Source: Lysobacter sp. ISL-50
GTDB lineage: Bacteria > Pseudomonadota > Gammaproteobacteria > Xanthomonadales > Xanthomonadaceae
Reading direction: 5' to 3'
Length of the DNA stretch: 64,000 nucleotides
Assembly: GCF_018612875.1 (NCBI RefSeq)
Contig: NZ_JAGGRI010000006.1
Coordinates: 1-64,000 of the forward strand
Position numbers and translations under genes: made by a program. Below, in pieces: positions 38,154 through 48,127 of this stretch; the stretch's first letter is position 1; the number at the start of each line of letters is the position of its first letter. The notes under the pieces are model-generated. The model made no database searches. It saw nothing but the letters and a program-made list of their open reading frames with translations, and was not told where the DNA came from.

Positions 38154-38822
38154 TCAATCCGCTTCTTCCGGCGGCGGCACGATCGCCCCCGGGTCCAGCG
38201 CCAAACGTCCGGCGATCAGCACCGCCTGGGTGCGGTTGTTGGCGCCGAGCTTGCGCAGGATCGCGGTCACATGCGCCTTCACCGTCGCCTCGGACACGCC
38301 GAGTTCGTAACCGATCTGCTTATTGAGCAAGCCCGCGCCGAGCATCTGCAGGACCCGGAACTGCTGCGGGGTGAGGTCGCGCAAGCGCTGCGCGGCGTCG
38401 TGTTCTTCCGCGTTAGCGGCCGGGGCGGCGAGCGCGGCGGCGGGCGCCCAGCGATCGCCGTCGAGTACGCGGGTCAGCGCCTCGCCCAGATTGACCGCGT
38501 CGGCGGACTTGGGGATGAAGCCGACCGCGCCGTGATCGAGCGCGCGGCGCATGGTCGCCGGTTCCTCGCGCGCGGACACCACCACGATGGGCAGTTGCGG
38601 ATGCAGCGCGCGCAGATGCACCAGCGCGCTGAAGCCTTGCGCGCCGGGCATGTTGAGGTCGAGCAGGAGCAGATCGGCGTCGGATTCGGCCTCCACCAGC
38701 ACGTACAGCGCATCAACGCTGTCGGCCTCGCGCAGCACCGCATCGGGCAGCACCCGCGCCACCGCGCCGCGCAAGGCTTCGCGGAACAGCGGGTGGTCGT
38801 CGGCGATCAGCAAAGTCGGCAT
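38154..38822 (-). CDS. LuxR-family response regulator (CrbR/ErbR-like)
   Basis: 222-residue two-component regulator. The receiver domain starts TLLIADDHPLFREALRGAV with the phospho-acceptor Asp in LLLLDLNMPGAQGF near residue 54, and VSAREEP and IPKSADAVN complete the pocket. The C-terminal LuxR helix-turn-helix is LTPQQFRVLQMLGAGLLNKQ then IGYELGVSEATVKAHVTAIL. The ATG at 38822 starts the receiver directly; an upstream start at 38867 would add 15 residues. It lies close to acs (39510) and downstream of the symporter-type kinase, as in CrbS/CrbR systems, so acetate-responsive control of acs is likely but inferred. Confidence 0.9.
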   Translation of the reverse strand: MPTLLIADDHPLFREALRGAVARVLPDAVLREADSVDALYVLVEAESDADLLLLDLNMPGAQGFSALVHLRALHPQLPIVVVSAREEPATMRRALDHGAVGFIPKSADAVNLGEALTRVLDGDRWAPAAALAAPAANAEEHDAAQRLRDLTPQQFRVLQMLGAGLLNKQIGYELGVSEATVKAHVTAILRKLGANNRTQAVLIAGRLALDPGAIVPPPEEAD

Positions 38823-38958
38823 GGGGGCGGGCCTGGTCGGTGGAGCATTGCCGCGGACGACGTGCATGGCGGATTTTTCCGTGTTTCAGAGAAATCTTAT
38901 GCCCGTTCGGCGGGTCGCCCGCTATTGGACGATGGGTGAAGGCGGGTGAAATGCGGGT

Positions 38959-39324
38959 ATGCAGCCGTATGAACGACGTCTCAAAAATCCATCGCGGCGG
39001 TTGCGCGGCGCGATGAGCCGGGCCGAGCAGCGGCTTTGGCACCTGCTGCGGCGCGGGCAGGTGTGCGGGGTGCGGTTTTATCGGCAGAAGCCGCTGCTGG
39101 GGTACATCGTGGATTTTTATGCGCCGGCGGCGGGGCTGGTGGTCGAGGTGGATGGCTCGCAGCATCTCGGCGCGGAAGGGCTTGCGGCGGATGCGGTGCG
39201 CACCGCGGCGCTGAATGCGCTGGGGCTGGAGGTGCTGCGGTTCGACAATCTGCAGGCGCTCAATGAGACGGCTGCGGTGATGGAGGTGATCTTTGGGGTG
39301 GTTTCTCGGCGGGTTCGGCGTTAA
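38959..39324 (+). CDS. DUF559 (endonuclease-like) protein
   Basis: 121-residue protein of the DUF559 group, which has a restriction-endonuclease-like fold. Visible pattern: RLRGAMSRAEQRLWHLLRRG at the start, VCGVRFYRQKPLLGYIVDFY, then the acidic active-site pair in GLVVEVDGSQH, and LGLEVLRFDNLQALNE near the end. The E-x-D of LVVEVDG and the D in IVDFY fit a PD-(D/E)xK site. Biological role is not established; members are common as solo genes in high-GC genomes. The gene is flanked by palindromic repeats. Confidence 0.85.
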   Translation: MQPYERRLKNPSRRLRGAMSRAEQRLWHLLRRGQVCGVRFYRQKPLLGYIVDFYAPAAGLVVEVDGSQHLGAEGLAADAVRTAALNALGLEVLRFDNLQALNETAAVMEVIFGVVSRRVRR

Positions 39325-39489
39325 GAGCGAATCCCCCCTGCCCCCCTTTTTCAAAGGGGGGAACAGCAACAGCAGTAGTGTCGGCAGCGATTGGCTCTAC
39401 CTGCCGCGATCAGACGCAACGCCACGCCAGGCAGCCCCACCTAACGGGTTCCCCCCTTTGAAAAAGGGGGGCCAGGGGGGATTTGCTTT
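39325..39489. repeat. Inverted pair of CCCCCTTTGAAAAAGGGGG-family palindromes
   Basis: Left part AGCGAATCCCCCCTGCCCCC, then CTTTTTCAAAGGGGGG, at 39327-39361; right part CCCCCCTTTGAAAAAGGGGG then GCCAGGGGGGATTTGCTTTT at 39450-39489. The two halves are inverted copies about 90 bases apart. Third locus of this family in the window. Between the DUF559 and acs genes. Confidence 0.8.
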
Positions 39490-39509
39490 TAGCTCAACTC
39501 AACCGCCCA

Positions 39510-41462
<1,953 letters not shown>

Positions 41463-41480
41463 GGAGGGCTCCTGCTAGGG

Positions 41481-41714
41481 GCGGGATTCGGGACTGGGGA
41501 TTCGGGATTCGAAAATCAGGCGCCGATGATGCCGCGCCGACGCGGGAACCGCGAATCCCCAAGCTCGGCCCTCAAGTGTGCCGCAATGCAGCAAGCGCGG
41601 CCAAGCCGCCGATGTAGACCTTGGTCGAAGCGCCGAATCCGGTATCGAAGACGCGACAACCGGACTCGCTCTTGGCTTTTGCGAATCCCGAATCACCCAT
41701 CCCCAATCCCGGCT
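41481..41714. repeat. Imperfect inverted repeat of GGGATTCGGGATT type upstream of acs
   Basis: Arms at about 41481-41511 (GGGATTCGGGACTGGGGATT then CGGGATTCG) and 41682-41714 (its inverse, CGAATCCCGAATC then CCATCCCCAATCCC). They enclose about 170 bases in the acs-porin gap, where divergent promoters should also lie. No gene is seen between 41463 and 41850. Confidence 0.6.
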
Positions 41715-41850
41715 CCCGACCTAGACCTTCGTCGTAAACCCCGCAGACAGGTGTGTGTTTTCGACCAATGGCGAATGGTGGGCGGCCACCGCCGGCGCGC
41801 AGGCTGGCCGCGGCCGCACCTTTCGGGCGGCATTCCTTGGGAGGGAAATC

Positions 41851-43263
41851 ATGACTTTCTCTAGCGTGCTCACACGCAGCGCCACACCGCGCGCGACGAT
41901 CCGGCGACGGCCTCTGGCCTGCGCCCTGCTGGTCGCGCTGATGCTGCCCGGACTGGCCGCGGCACAGACCGCGAAAGAAAAAGAACTCGAAGCGCGCGTC
42001 GCCGAGCTCGAACGCCTGGTCCAGCAACTGGCATCGCAACAGCAGCAGGTCCAGACCCAGGTCACCGAGGTGAAGGCCGCGCAGACGGCCGCGCCGGCGG
42101 CGATCGCGGCGACGCCGGTGAAGAATCCGATCCAGGCCACCACCATCAGCACCGCCGGCAATCCCGGCACGCGTTTCAGCTACGGCGGCTTCATCAAGCT
42201 CGATGCGTCGGTGACCTCCACCAACGACGGCGACATCGCCGACGGTTCGGTCGGCCGGCTGTTCTACGTGCCCAAGGCGATTCCGGTCGGCGGCGGCGCC
42301 ACCCGCGAAGGCGGCAGCGACACCGACATGGGCGCGAACTTCTCGCGCTTCTGGTTCGCCGCCGATACCGATCTGGAAAGCGGCGACAAGCTCAAGGGCT
42401 ATCTGGAATTCGATCTGTTCGGCGGCGGCACCACCGCCTTCAGCGGCAACGAGATCGCCACCAACACCTACGCGCTCACCGTGCGCCACGCCTACGTGAC
42501 CTGGAACAAGTGGCTGGCCGGCCAGACCTGGTCGAACTTCCAGGACGCCAACGCGCTGCCGGATACGGTCGACTTCCTCGGCCCCACCGAAGGCACGGTG
42601 TTCGTGCGGCAGGCGCAGTTGCGCTACACCAGCGGCCCGTGGTCGTTCTCGGTCGAAAATCCGGAAACCGTCTACACGCCGTTCCGCGGCAACATGGCGC
42701 AGGTGGCCGGCGACGACGGCGCGGTTCCCGACGTCACCGCGCGCTACACCGCGAAGGGCGACTGGGGCCACTTCAGCGTCGGCGCGCTGGCGCGCCAGCT
42801 CAAGTATCAGAGCGGCCGCGCCAACGATTCCAACACCGGTTACGGCATCAGCCTGTCGGGCAAGTGGAACCTGGGCGCCCGCGACGATCTGCGCTACATG
42901 GTCACCACCGGCAGCGGCATCGGCCGCTATGTCGGTCTGGCGCTGAACAACGACGCGGTGCTGGACGGCGCGGGCGATCTGGAGAACATCGACCTGATCT
43001 CCGGTTTCGTCGGCTGGCGTCACGTGTTCAGCCCGAAGCTGCGCGGCAACGTGTTCTACTCGCGCGCCGAATACGACAACAAGACCGCGTTGACCGGCCT
43101 GGGCATCACCAAGTCGGCGCAGTCGGCGCATCTCAACCTGATCTACACCCCGATTCCGAAGCTCGACATCGGCGCGGAATACATCTGGGGCCAGCGCGAG
43201 ATCGAAACCGGCGACAAGGGCGAACTCAATCGCTTGCAGACGCATGTGAAGTACAGTTTCTGA
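41851..43263 (+). CDS. DcaP-like outer-membrane porin
   Basis: 470 residues from the ATG at 41851, preceded by GGGAGGGAAATC. A signal peptide (ACALLVALMLPGLAAAQT) is followed by a coiled-coil stretch (EKELEARVAELERLVQQLAS, QQQQVQTQVTEV) and then a beta-rich barrel with GFIKLDASVTSTNDG, FSRFWFAADTDLESGD, HAYVTWNKWLAGQTWSNF and a terminal aromatic residue in HVKYSF. This is the layout of DcaP-type trimeric porins that take up dicarboxylates and other anions. Placement between acs and an MFS carboxylate-type permease supports organic-acid uptake. Confidence 0.9.
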   Translation: MTFSSVLTRSATPRATIRRRPLACALLVALMLPGLAAAQTAKEKELEARVAELERLVQQLASQQQQVQTQVTEVKAAQTAAPAAIAATPVKNPIQATTISTAGNPGTRFSYGGFIKLDASVTSTNDGDIADGSVGRLFYVPKAIPVGGGATREGGSDTDMGANFSRFWFAADTDLESGDKLKGYLEFDLFGGGTTAFSGNEIATNTYALTVRHAYVTWNKWLAGQTWSNFQDANALPDTVDFLGPTEGTVFVRQAQLRYTSGPWSFSVENPETVYTPFRGNMAQVAGDDGAVPDVTARYTAKGDWGHFSVGALARQLKYQSGRANDSNTGYGISLSGKWNLGARDDLRYMVTTGSGIGRYVGLALNNDAVLDGAGDLENIDLISGFVGWRHVFSPKLRGNVFYSRAEYDNKTALTGLGITKSAQSAHLNLIYTPIPKLDIGAEYIWGQREIETGDKGELNRLQTHVKYSF

Positions 43264-43302
43264 TGTTTCGATGAACTTTCCGATCGTCGGGGCCTCTCCA
43301 GC

Positions 43303-43396
43303 CGTCATTCCCGCGAATGCGGGAATCCAGAGACTTCAAACGTTCTCGCACGAAAGTCACTGGATTCCCGCATTCGCGGGAATGACGGCTGGAGGG
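43303..43396. repeat. REP doublet of CGTCATTCCCGCGAATGCGG type
   Basis: Left copy GTCATTCCCGCGAATGCGGG then AATCCAGAGAC at about 43304-43334; inverted right copy CTGGATTCCCGCATTCGCGG then GAATGACGGC at about 43361-43390. A single related copy lies at about 29892-29919. The remaining gap to 43585 holds only low-complexity CCACGA/ACCAC sequence. Confidence 0.8.
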
Positions 43397-43585
43397 ATGT
43401 CGCCCGCGACCATCCACGACCATCCGCGAATATCTACGACCTCCACGATCTCGTACAACCTGTGCGACCACCCACGATTACCCAAGACCACCAACAACCA
43501 TCAACCCTCAACCATCACGCAGCTGATCGGTAACACCCTCGGCGGGCCCTAGTCCGCTCCTTCCCACTGTTCGGGGGAACAGCTC

Positions 43586-45250
43586 ATGTCCAGCACTTCA
43601 GCCCAAGCGGCGCCGTCCACCGCGCCGTTGACCAAAGACCATAAGAAAGTCATCTTCGCCTCCAGCCTGGGCACCGTGTTCGAGTGGTACGACTTCTATC
43701 TGTACGGCTCGCTCGCGGTCATCATCGGCAAACAGTTCTTCGGCGGTTTGAACGAAACCAGCCAGTTCATCTTCGCCCTGCTCGCCTTCGCCGCCGGTTT
43801 CGCGGTGCGGCCGTTCGGCGCGCTGGTGTTCGGGCGCCTCGGCGACATGATCGGGCGCAAGTACACCTTCCTGGTCACCATCGTGATCATGGGCCTGGCC
43901 ACTTTCCTGGTCGGCATATTGCCCAGTTACGAAACCCTCGGCATCGCCGCGCCGGTGATCCTGATCACCTTGCGATTGCTGCAAGGCCTCGCGCTCGGCG
44001 GCGAATACGGCGGCGCGGCGACCTACGTGGCCGAGCACGCGCCCAACGGCAAGCGCGGCCTGTACACCAGCTTCATCCAGACCACCGCGACCCTGGGCCT
44101 GTTCCTGTCGCTGCTGGTGATCTGGGGCTGCCGCAATTTCCTCGGCAAGGAAGATTTCGAGTCCTGGGGCTGGCGCATTCCGTTCTGGGTGTCGGTGCTG
44201 TTGCTCGCGGTGTCGGTGTGGATCCGCCTGCAGTTGGCCGAGTCGCCGCTGTTCCAGCAGATGAAGGCTGAGGGCAAGACCTCCAAGGCGCCGATCACCG
44301 AGAGCTTCTTCTCCAAGAACGGCAAGATCGCCCTGCTCGCGCTGCTCGGCGCGACCGCGGGCCAGGCGGTGGTGTGGTACGGCGGCCAGTTCTATTCGCT
44401 GTTCTTCCTGACCAAGACCCTGGGCATGGACCCGAACCAGGCCGACATCCTGATCGCCATCGCCCTGGCGCTGGCCACCGGCGGCTTCATCTTCTTCGGC
44501 TGGCTGTCGGACCGCATCGGCCGCAAGAAGATCGTGCTGGCCGGCTGCCTGATCGCGGTGTTCACCTACTTCCCGGTGTTCAAGGCGCTCACGCATAACG
44601 TCAATCCGGCCCTGGAAGCCGCGGTCGCCGCTTCGCCGGTCACCGTCACCGCCGATCCGCAGCGTTGCGCGTTCCAGTTCGACCCGGTCGGCAAGGCCGC
44701 GTTCAAGCAGTCCTGCGACGTGATCAAGTCGGCGCTGGCGAAGAAGGGCATTCCCTACGTCAACGCGCCCGGCCCGGCCGGCAGCGTCGCCACCGTCGGC
44801 ATCGGCGGCGCCAACCTGAGCAGCTTCGAAGGCGAATCGCTCGACAGCGCCGCGTTCAAGGCCCAGTCGGAGGAATTCGGCAAGCAACTCACCGAAGCCT
44901 TGAAGACCGCCGGCTACCCGGCCAAGGCCGATCCGGCGCAGATCAACAAGCCGATGGTGATCGCGCTGCTGACCTTCCTGGTGCTGCTGGTGACGATGGT
45001 CTACGGGCCGATCGCCGCCTGGCTGGTGGAGTTGTTCCCGACCCGCATCCGCTACACCTCGATGTCGCTGCCGTACCACATCGGCAACGGCTGGTTCGGC
45101 GGCTTCCTGCCGTTCACCGCCTTCGCCATCGTGGCGGCGACCGGCAACATCTACAGCGGCTTGTGGTATCCGATCATCGTCGCGGCGATGACGGTGGTGA
45201 TCGGCGCGTTGTTCCTGCCGGAAACCAAGGATCGCGACATCACCGACTGA
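43586..45250 (+). CDS. MFS transporter of the metabolite:H+ symporter (MHS) family with a large loop insertion
   Basis: 554-residue inner-membrane permease. The MHS family start is KVIFASSLGTVFEWYDFYLY, followed by GFAVRPFGALVFGRLGDMIG and RLLQGLALGGEYGGAATYVA. Twelve hydrophobic segments are apparent. Between segments 8 and 9 or so, residues about 335-453, sits a soluble insertion of roughly 115 residues with two cysteines (QRCAFQFDPVGKAAFKQSC) and a Gly-rich part. Its 554 residues are longer than the 430-450 usual for MHS permeases because of it. Substrate may be an organic acid, given acs and the porin upstream. Confidence 0.88.
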   Translation: MSSTSAQAAPSTAPLTKDHKKVIFASSLGTVFEWYDFYLYGSLAVIIGKQFFGGLNETSQFIFALLAFAAGFAVRPFGALVFGRLGDMIGRKYTFLVTIVIMGLATFLVGILPSYETLGIAAPVILITLRLLQGLALGGEYGGAATYVAEHAPNGKRGLYTSFIQTTATLGLFLSLLVIWGCRNFLGKEDFESWGWRIPFWVSVLLLAVSVWIRLQLAESPLFQQMKAEGKTSKAPITESFFSKNGKIALLALLGATAGQAVVWYGGQFYSLFFLTKTLGMDPNQADILIAIALALATGGFIFFGWLSDRIGRKKIVLAGCLIAVFTYFPVFKALTHNVNPALEAAVAASPVTVTADPQRCAFQFDPVGKAAFKQSCDVIKSALAKKGIPYVNAPGPAGSVATVGIGGANLSSFEGESLDSAAFKAQSEEFGKQLTEALKTAGYPAKADPAQINKPMVIALLTFLVLLVTMVYGPIAAWLVELFPTRIRYTSMSLPYHIGNGWFGGFLPFTAFAIVAATGNIYSGLWYPIIVAAMTVVIGALFLPETKDRDITD

Positions 45251-45270
45251 TCGGCCTGTCCATCGGTCGC

Positions 45271-45301
45271 GAACGACGCCGGCCTCGCGCCGGCGTCGTT
45301 C
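45271..45301 (+). terminator. Strong hairpin after the MFS gene
   Basis: Perfect 13-bp stem GAACGACGCCGGC / GCCGGCGTCGTTC around CTCGC, 20 bases after the stop. No long T-run follows, so termination efficiency is uncertain. Confidence 0.65.
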
Positions 45302-45341
45302 GTTGCGGCACGGGTCGGCCGGCGGCTCTAGAATCGGCCGC

Positions 45342-45929
45342 ATGGAGTCGCTGCCCACCTTGCTCGCCCAAGCCCGCGCCTGCACCGTATGCGCGGCGCA
45401 CCTTCCGCACGGGCCGCGTCCGGTGTTGCAGATGGAGGCGAGCGCACGGATTCTGATCGCGGGACAAGCGCCGGGGCGCAAGGTGCACGCATCGGGGATT
45501 CCGTTCGACGACGCCAGCGGCGAGCGCTTGCGCGCATGGCTGGGGATGAGCCGCGAGACGTTCTACGACGCACGCCGCGTCGCGATCGTGCCGATGGGGT
45601 TTTGTTATCCGGGCACGGGCAAATCCGGCGATCTGCCGCCGCGGCCCGAATGCGCCGCGACCTGGCACGCGCGCCTGCTGCCGCAACTGCGCGAACTGCG
45701 ATTGAGTCTGGCCATCGGCCAGTACGCGCAGGCCTATCACCTACCCGGCGCCGGGGTTTCGTTGACCCAGGCGGTGGCGGCATGGCGCGACACCTGGCCG
45801 CTCAAGCTCGCGCTGCCGCATCCCAGTCCGCGTAATCAGGCCTGGCTCAAACGCAATGCGTGGTTCGAACGCGAGCTGCTGCCGATGTTGCGCGAACGCG
45901 TGGCGCGGGTGCTGGACGGCGCCGATTGA
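45342..45929 (+). CDS. Uracil-DNA glycosylase superfamily protein
   Basis: 195-residue cytoplasmic protein. The N-terminus has a CTVCA pair (Cys at residues 14 and 17), then ILIAGQAPGRKVHASGIPFD, which is the uracil-DNA glycosylase motif A region with G-Q-A-P-G, and the C-terminal HPSPRN motif (LALPHPSPRNQAW). This combination marks the family 4/5-like branch or the related poorly characterised branch of proteobacteria. There is no complete iron-sulfur Cys set, so canonical family 4 activity is not assured. Removal of uracil or another base from DNA is likely but unproven. Confidence 0.82.
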   Translation: MESLPTLLAQARACTVCAAHLPHGPRPVLQMEASARILIAGQAPGRKVHASGIPFDDASGERLRAWLGMSRETFYDARRVAIVPMGFCYPGTGKSGDLPPRPECAATWHARLLPQLRELRLSLAIGQYAQAYHLPGAGVSLTQAVAAWRDTWPLKLALPHPSPRNQAWLKRNAWFERELLPMLRERVARVLDGAD

Positions 45930-45938
45930 ACGCGTCGC

Positions 45939-46544
45939 TCACTGATAGACGAACTTCGGCATTTCCCACTCGTAGCGGATCGCCAGCAATCGGAAGGCGA
46001 AGCCGCCGCCCAGGCACAGCAGCACGCTGAGATTCTCCGCCACGCCCAGGCGCAGCATCAGCAGATACGCCACTCCGGTCAGCAGCGAAATCACCGCGTA
46101 CAACTCGCGCTGGAACACCAGCGGAATCTCGTTGCACAACACATCGCGCAACACGCCGCCGAAGGCGCCGGTGAGCATGCCGGCGATCACCACGATCACC
46201 GGGGCGTGGCCGCCCTCGCGCGCGACCGCGCAGCCGATCAGGGTGAAGGCGATCAGGCCCAGCGCGTCCAGCCACAGGAACGCGCGCCGCAGGTAATGCA
46301 GTTTCTTGGCCAGGAACGTCGCCGCGATCGCCGCGCACACGGTGTAGGCGAGGTACTCGGGATGCTTCACCCAGCCCAGCGGATAGTGGCCGAGCACGAT
46401 GTCGCGCAGCGAGCCGCCGCCGAGCGCGGTCACGCTGGCGATGATGACCACGCCGAACAGGTCCATGCGCCGGCGCCCGGCGGACAGCGCGCCGGTCATG
46501 GCTTCGGCGCTGATGGCGATGAGGTAGATGATTTGCAGCAACAC
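45939..46544 (-). CDS. TRIC/UPF0126-family membrane protein under glycine riboswitch control
   Basis: 201-residue inner-membrane protein of the YadS/UPF0126 (bacterial trimeric intracellular cation channel) family. Two repeated three-helix modules are visible, each with the conserved Gly-rich turn: SVTALGGGSLRDIVLGHYP and AGMLTGAFGGVLRDVLCNEI. The start is a GTG at 46544 (LLQIIYLIAISAEAM follows); no nearby ATG fits. A tandem glycine riboswitch precedes it, suggesting expression rises with glycine and a role in glycine or ion balance. Bacterial TRIC proteins conduct cations in vitro; the link to glycine is inference from the leader. Confidence 0.88.
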   Translation of the reverse strand: MLLQIIYLIAISAEAMTGALSAGRRRMDLFGVVIIASVTALGGGSLRDIVLGHYPLGWVKHPEYLAYTVCAAIAATFLAKKLHYLRRAFLWLDALGLIAFTLIGCAVAREGGHAPVIVVIAGMLTGAFGGVLRDVLCNEIPLVFQRELYAVISLLTGVAYLLMLRLGVAENLSVLLCLGGGFAFRLLAIRYEWEMPKFVYQ

Positions 46545-46712
46545 GGCGCAACTCCGTCGGACGAACGCGGGGAAACCGCGGACGCGCGAACGAAGACAGG
46601 GCCGGGGCGCCGAACCCACAGGTTCGGGCGCCGTCGAACGCGCGCGATCACGCAAGAACGCGATCGCGCACCGATAACCGATGTCTCCGAGGCCGTGGCC
46701 GCGGCGCCGCTC

Positions 46713-46917
46713 CCGCTGTCCTTTTACCTGAGAGTTTGCGCGGCCCGGCGCGATGCGCCGGCGGCCGCTTGCCCCTTCGGTGGGCCGCGTGGCGGCCTCT
46801 CTCCAGATCGGCGAAGTGTTCGCAGTGTTCCGGCCGAACGGCCGGGCCTGAGCGATTATGGGAGCCTGCGCCTTCGGCGGGCGGCGGCGTGCGGGCCGGC
46901 GCCACTCTTCTGCGAAC
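46713..46917 (-). ncRNA. Tandem glycine riboswitch (two aptamers)
   Basis: Read on the minus strand, the second aptamer (46713-46812) contains GGAGAGAGGCCGCC, CCACCGAAGGGGCAAGCGG and CAAACTCTCAGGTAAAAGGA, matching the glycine riboswitch consensus closely. The first aptamer (46818-46917) has a perfect P1 stem GTTCGCAG / CTGCGAAC, then GAGTGGCGCC, GCCGAAGGCGCAGG and CGCTCAGGC leading to GGAAC, a more diverged copy. Only 5-6 bases separate them. The 170 bases from here to the TRIC start hold hairpins such as GGCGCCCGAACC / GGTTCGGCGCC near 46604-46632 that could be the expression platform. Confidence 0.88.
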
Positions 46918-46938
46918 CGGCGCATGGTAGCAGGCGCG

Positions 46939-47613
46939 ATGCCCGCCAATCCCGCGGCCGGCGCCCGTGAACCTTTTCCGCCAGATCGCGACTACAGGAT
47001 CGAACCCCGCCGGAATCGCCTCTTGAACGCCCCGCCCGCCCATCCCGCGACGCCTGCCGATCCCCGCTACGACGAGTGGCTGGTCGTGCGTTGCCAGCTC
47101 GGCGAGCGCGACGCCTTCGAGACCCTGATCCGGCGCTGGCACGGGCCGATCCGCGGCTACGCGCGGCGCCTGTGCGGCGACGACGAACTGGCCGACGAGA
47201 TCGCGCAGGACACCTGGCTGCGCGTGCTGCGCGGCATCGCCGGATTGCATGACGGCGCCCGTTTGCGCGCGTGGCTGTTCGGCATCGCCCGGCGCGCGCT
47301 GATGGACCGGCTGCGCGGCCGCTACTCCGCGCCGCCGCGCGGGGACGAGACCGATCTCGACAGCCTGCCCGGCGATGAAGCCGCGCCGGAGCAGGCCCTG
47401 GACCACGCCATGGACCTGGACCGGCTGCAACGCGGCCTGGACCGGCTGCCGTTGATCGAGCGCGAAGCGCTGAGCCTGTTCTATCTGCAACAGCTGTCGC
47501 TGCAGGACATCGCGCAAGTACTGGAATTGCCGGTCGGCACGGTCAAATCGCGCTTGTTCCGCGCGCGCGGCCTGCTGCGGCTGCAATTGAATCCCACCGG
47601 AGCGGATCGATGA
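46939..47613 (+). CDS. ECF-type RNA polymerase sigma factor
   Basis: Sigma-70 family factor with regions 2 and 4 only. Region 2 includes LGERDAFETLIRRWHGPIRG, YARRLCGDDELADEIAQDTW and LRAWLFGIARRALMDRLRGR; region 4 has LPLIEREALSLFYLQQLSLQ, DIAQVLELPVGTVKSRLFRA. The start is uncertain: ATG 46939 gives 224 residues, while TTG 47023 gives 196 and starts nearer the conserved region. Divergent from the riboswitch gene. Its stop overlaps the start of a membrane protein that could act as anti-sigma factor, so autoregulated envelope sensing is likely but inferred. Confidence 0.88.
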   Translation: MPANPAAGAREPFPPDRDYRIEPRRNRLLNAPPAHPATPADPRYDEWLVVRCQLGERDAFETLIRRWHGPIRGYARRLCGDDELADEIAQDTWLRVLRGIAGLHDGARLRAWLFGIARRALMDRLRGRYSAPPRGDETDLDSLPGDEAAPEQALDHAMDLDRLQRGLDRLPLIEREALSLFYLQQLSLQDIAQVLELPVGTVKSRLFRARGLLRLQLNPTGADR

Positions 47614-48122
47614 ACACGCATACGAATTACACCGCCGCCAGCGACGACGCGCCCCTGCCCGAAGCGCTGCGCCGATTGCTGGAGCACGAACTCTCGCCCG
47701 GCGCGCGCCTGGCCTACGTCGGCCTGCTGTTGCTCGCGCTCGCCGCCGGCATCGCCGTGGCCTCGCTGTGGATCACCGAGCCGTCGCTGCCGATGCGCAC
47801 CCAGGTCGCGTTCGCGGTGTTGCTGGCGATCGCGCTGTCGTGGTGCGGTTTCGCGATCTGGGCCTTGCGTCATCGGCGCGTGCTGTATGCGCGCCATCGG
47901 CTGGTATCGGCGCGCATGGCCACGCTGTTCTGCTCGGTCTTCAGCGTAGGTGCGTTCGCTCTCGCCGGGTCGGGCGGCGGCCCAGGCGCTTTCCTCGCCG
48001 GCGTGCTGGGTCTGTTCATGCTGGCGCTGGCGTTGGCGCTGCTGGTGCGCGCGCATCGTTATTACGGTGGTTTGCAGCGGCGCCGGTCGGAGTTGCAACG
48101 CGCGCTCGGCGAGCGCGGCTGA
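47610..48122 (+). CDS. Membrane protein, possible anti-sigma partner
   Basis: 170 residues, starting within the ATGA overlap of the sigma gene. An N-terminal soluble segment of about 35 residues (LPEALRRLLEHELSPG) could bind the sigma factor. Four hydrophobic helices follow (LAYVGLLLLALAAGIAVASL, VAFAVLLAIALSWCGFAIWA, CSVFSVGAFALAGSG and FLAGVLGLFMLALALALLV), ending in a basic tail. No zinc anti-sigma HxxxCxxC motif is present. Function is inferred from position; the sequence itself is not recognised. Confidence 0.7.
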   Translation: MNTHTNYTAASDDAPLPEALRRLLEHELSPGARLAYVGLLLLALAAGIAVASLWITEPSLPMRTQVAFAVLLAIALSWCGFAIWALRHRRVLYARHRLVSARMATLFCSVFSVGAFALAGSGGGPGAFLAGVLGLFMLALALALLVRAHRYYGGLQRRRSELQRALGERG

Positions 48123-48127
48123 GCGTT

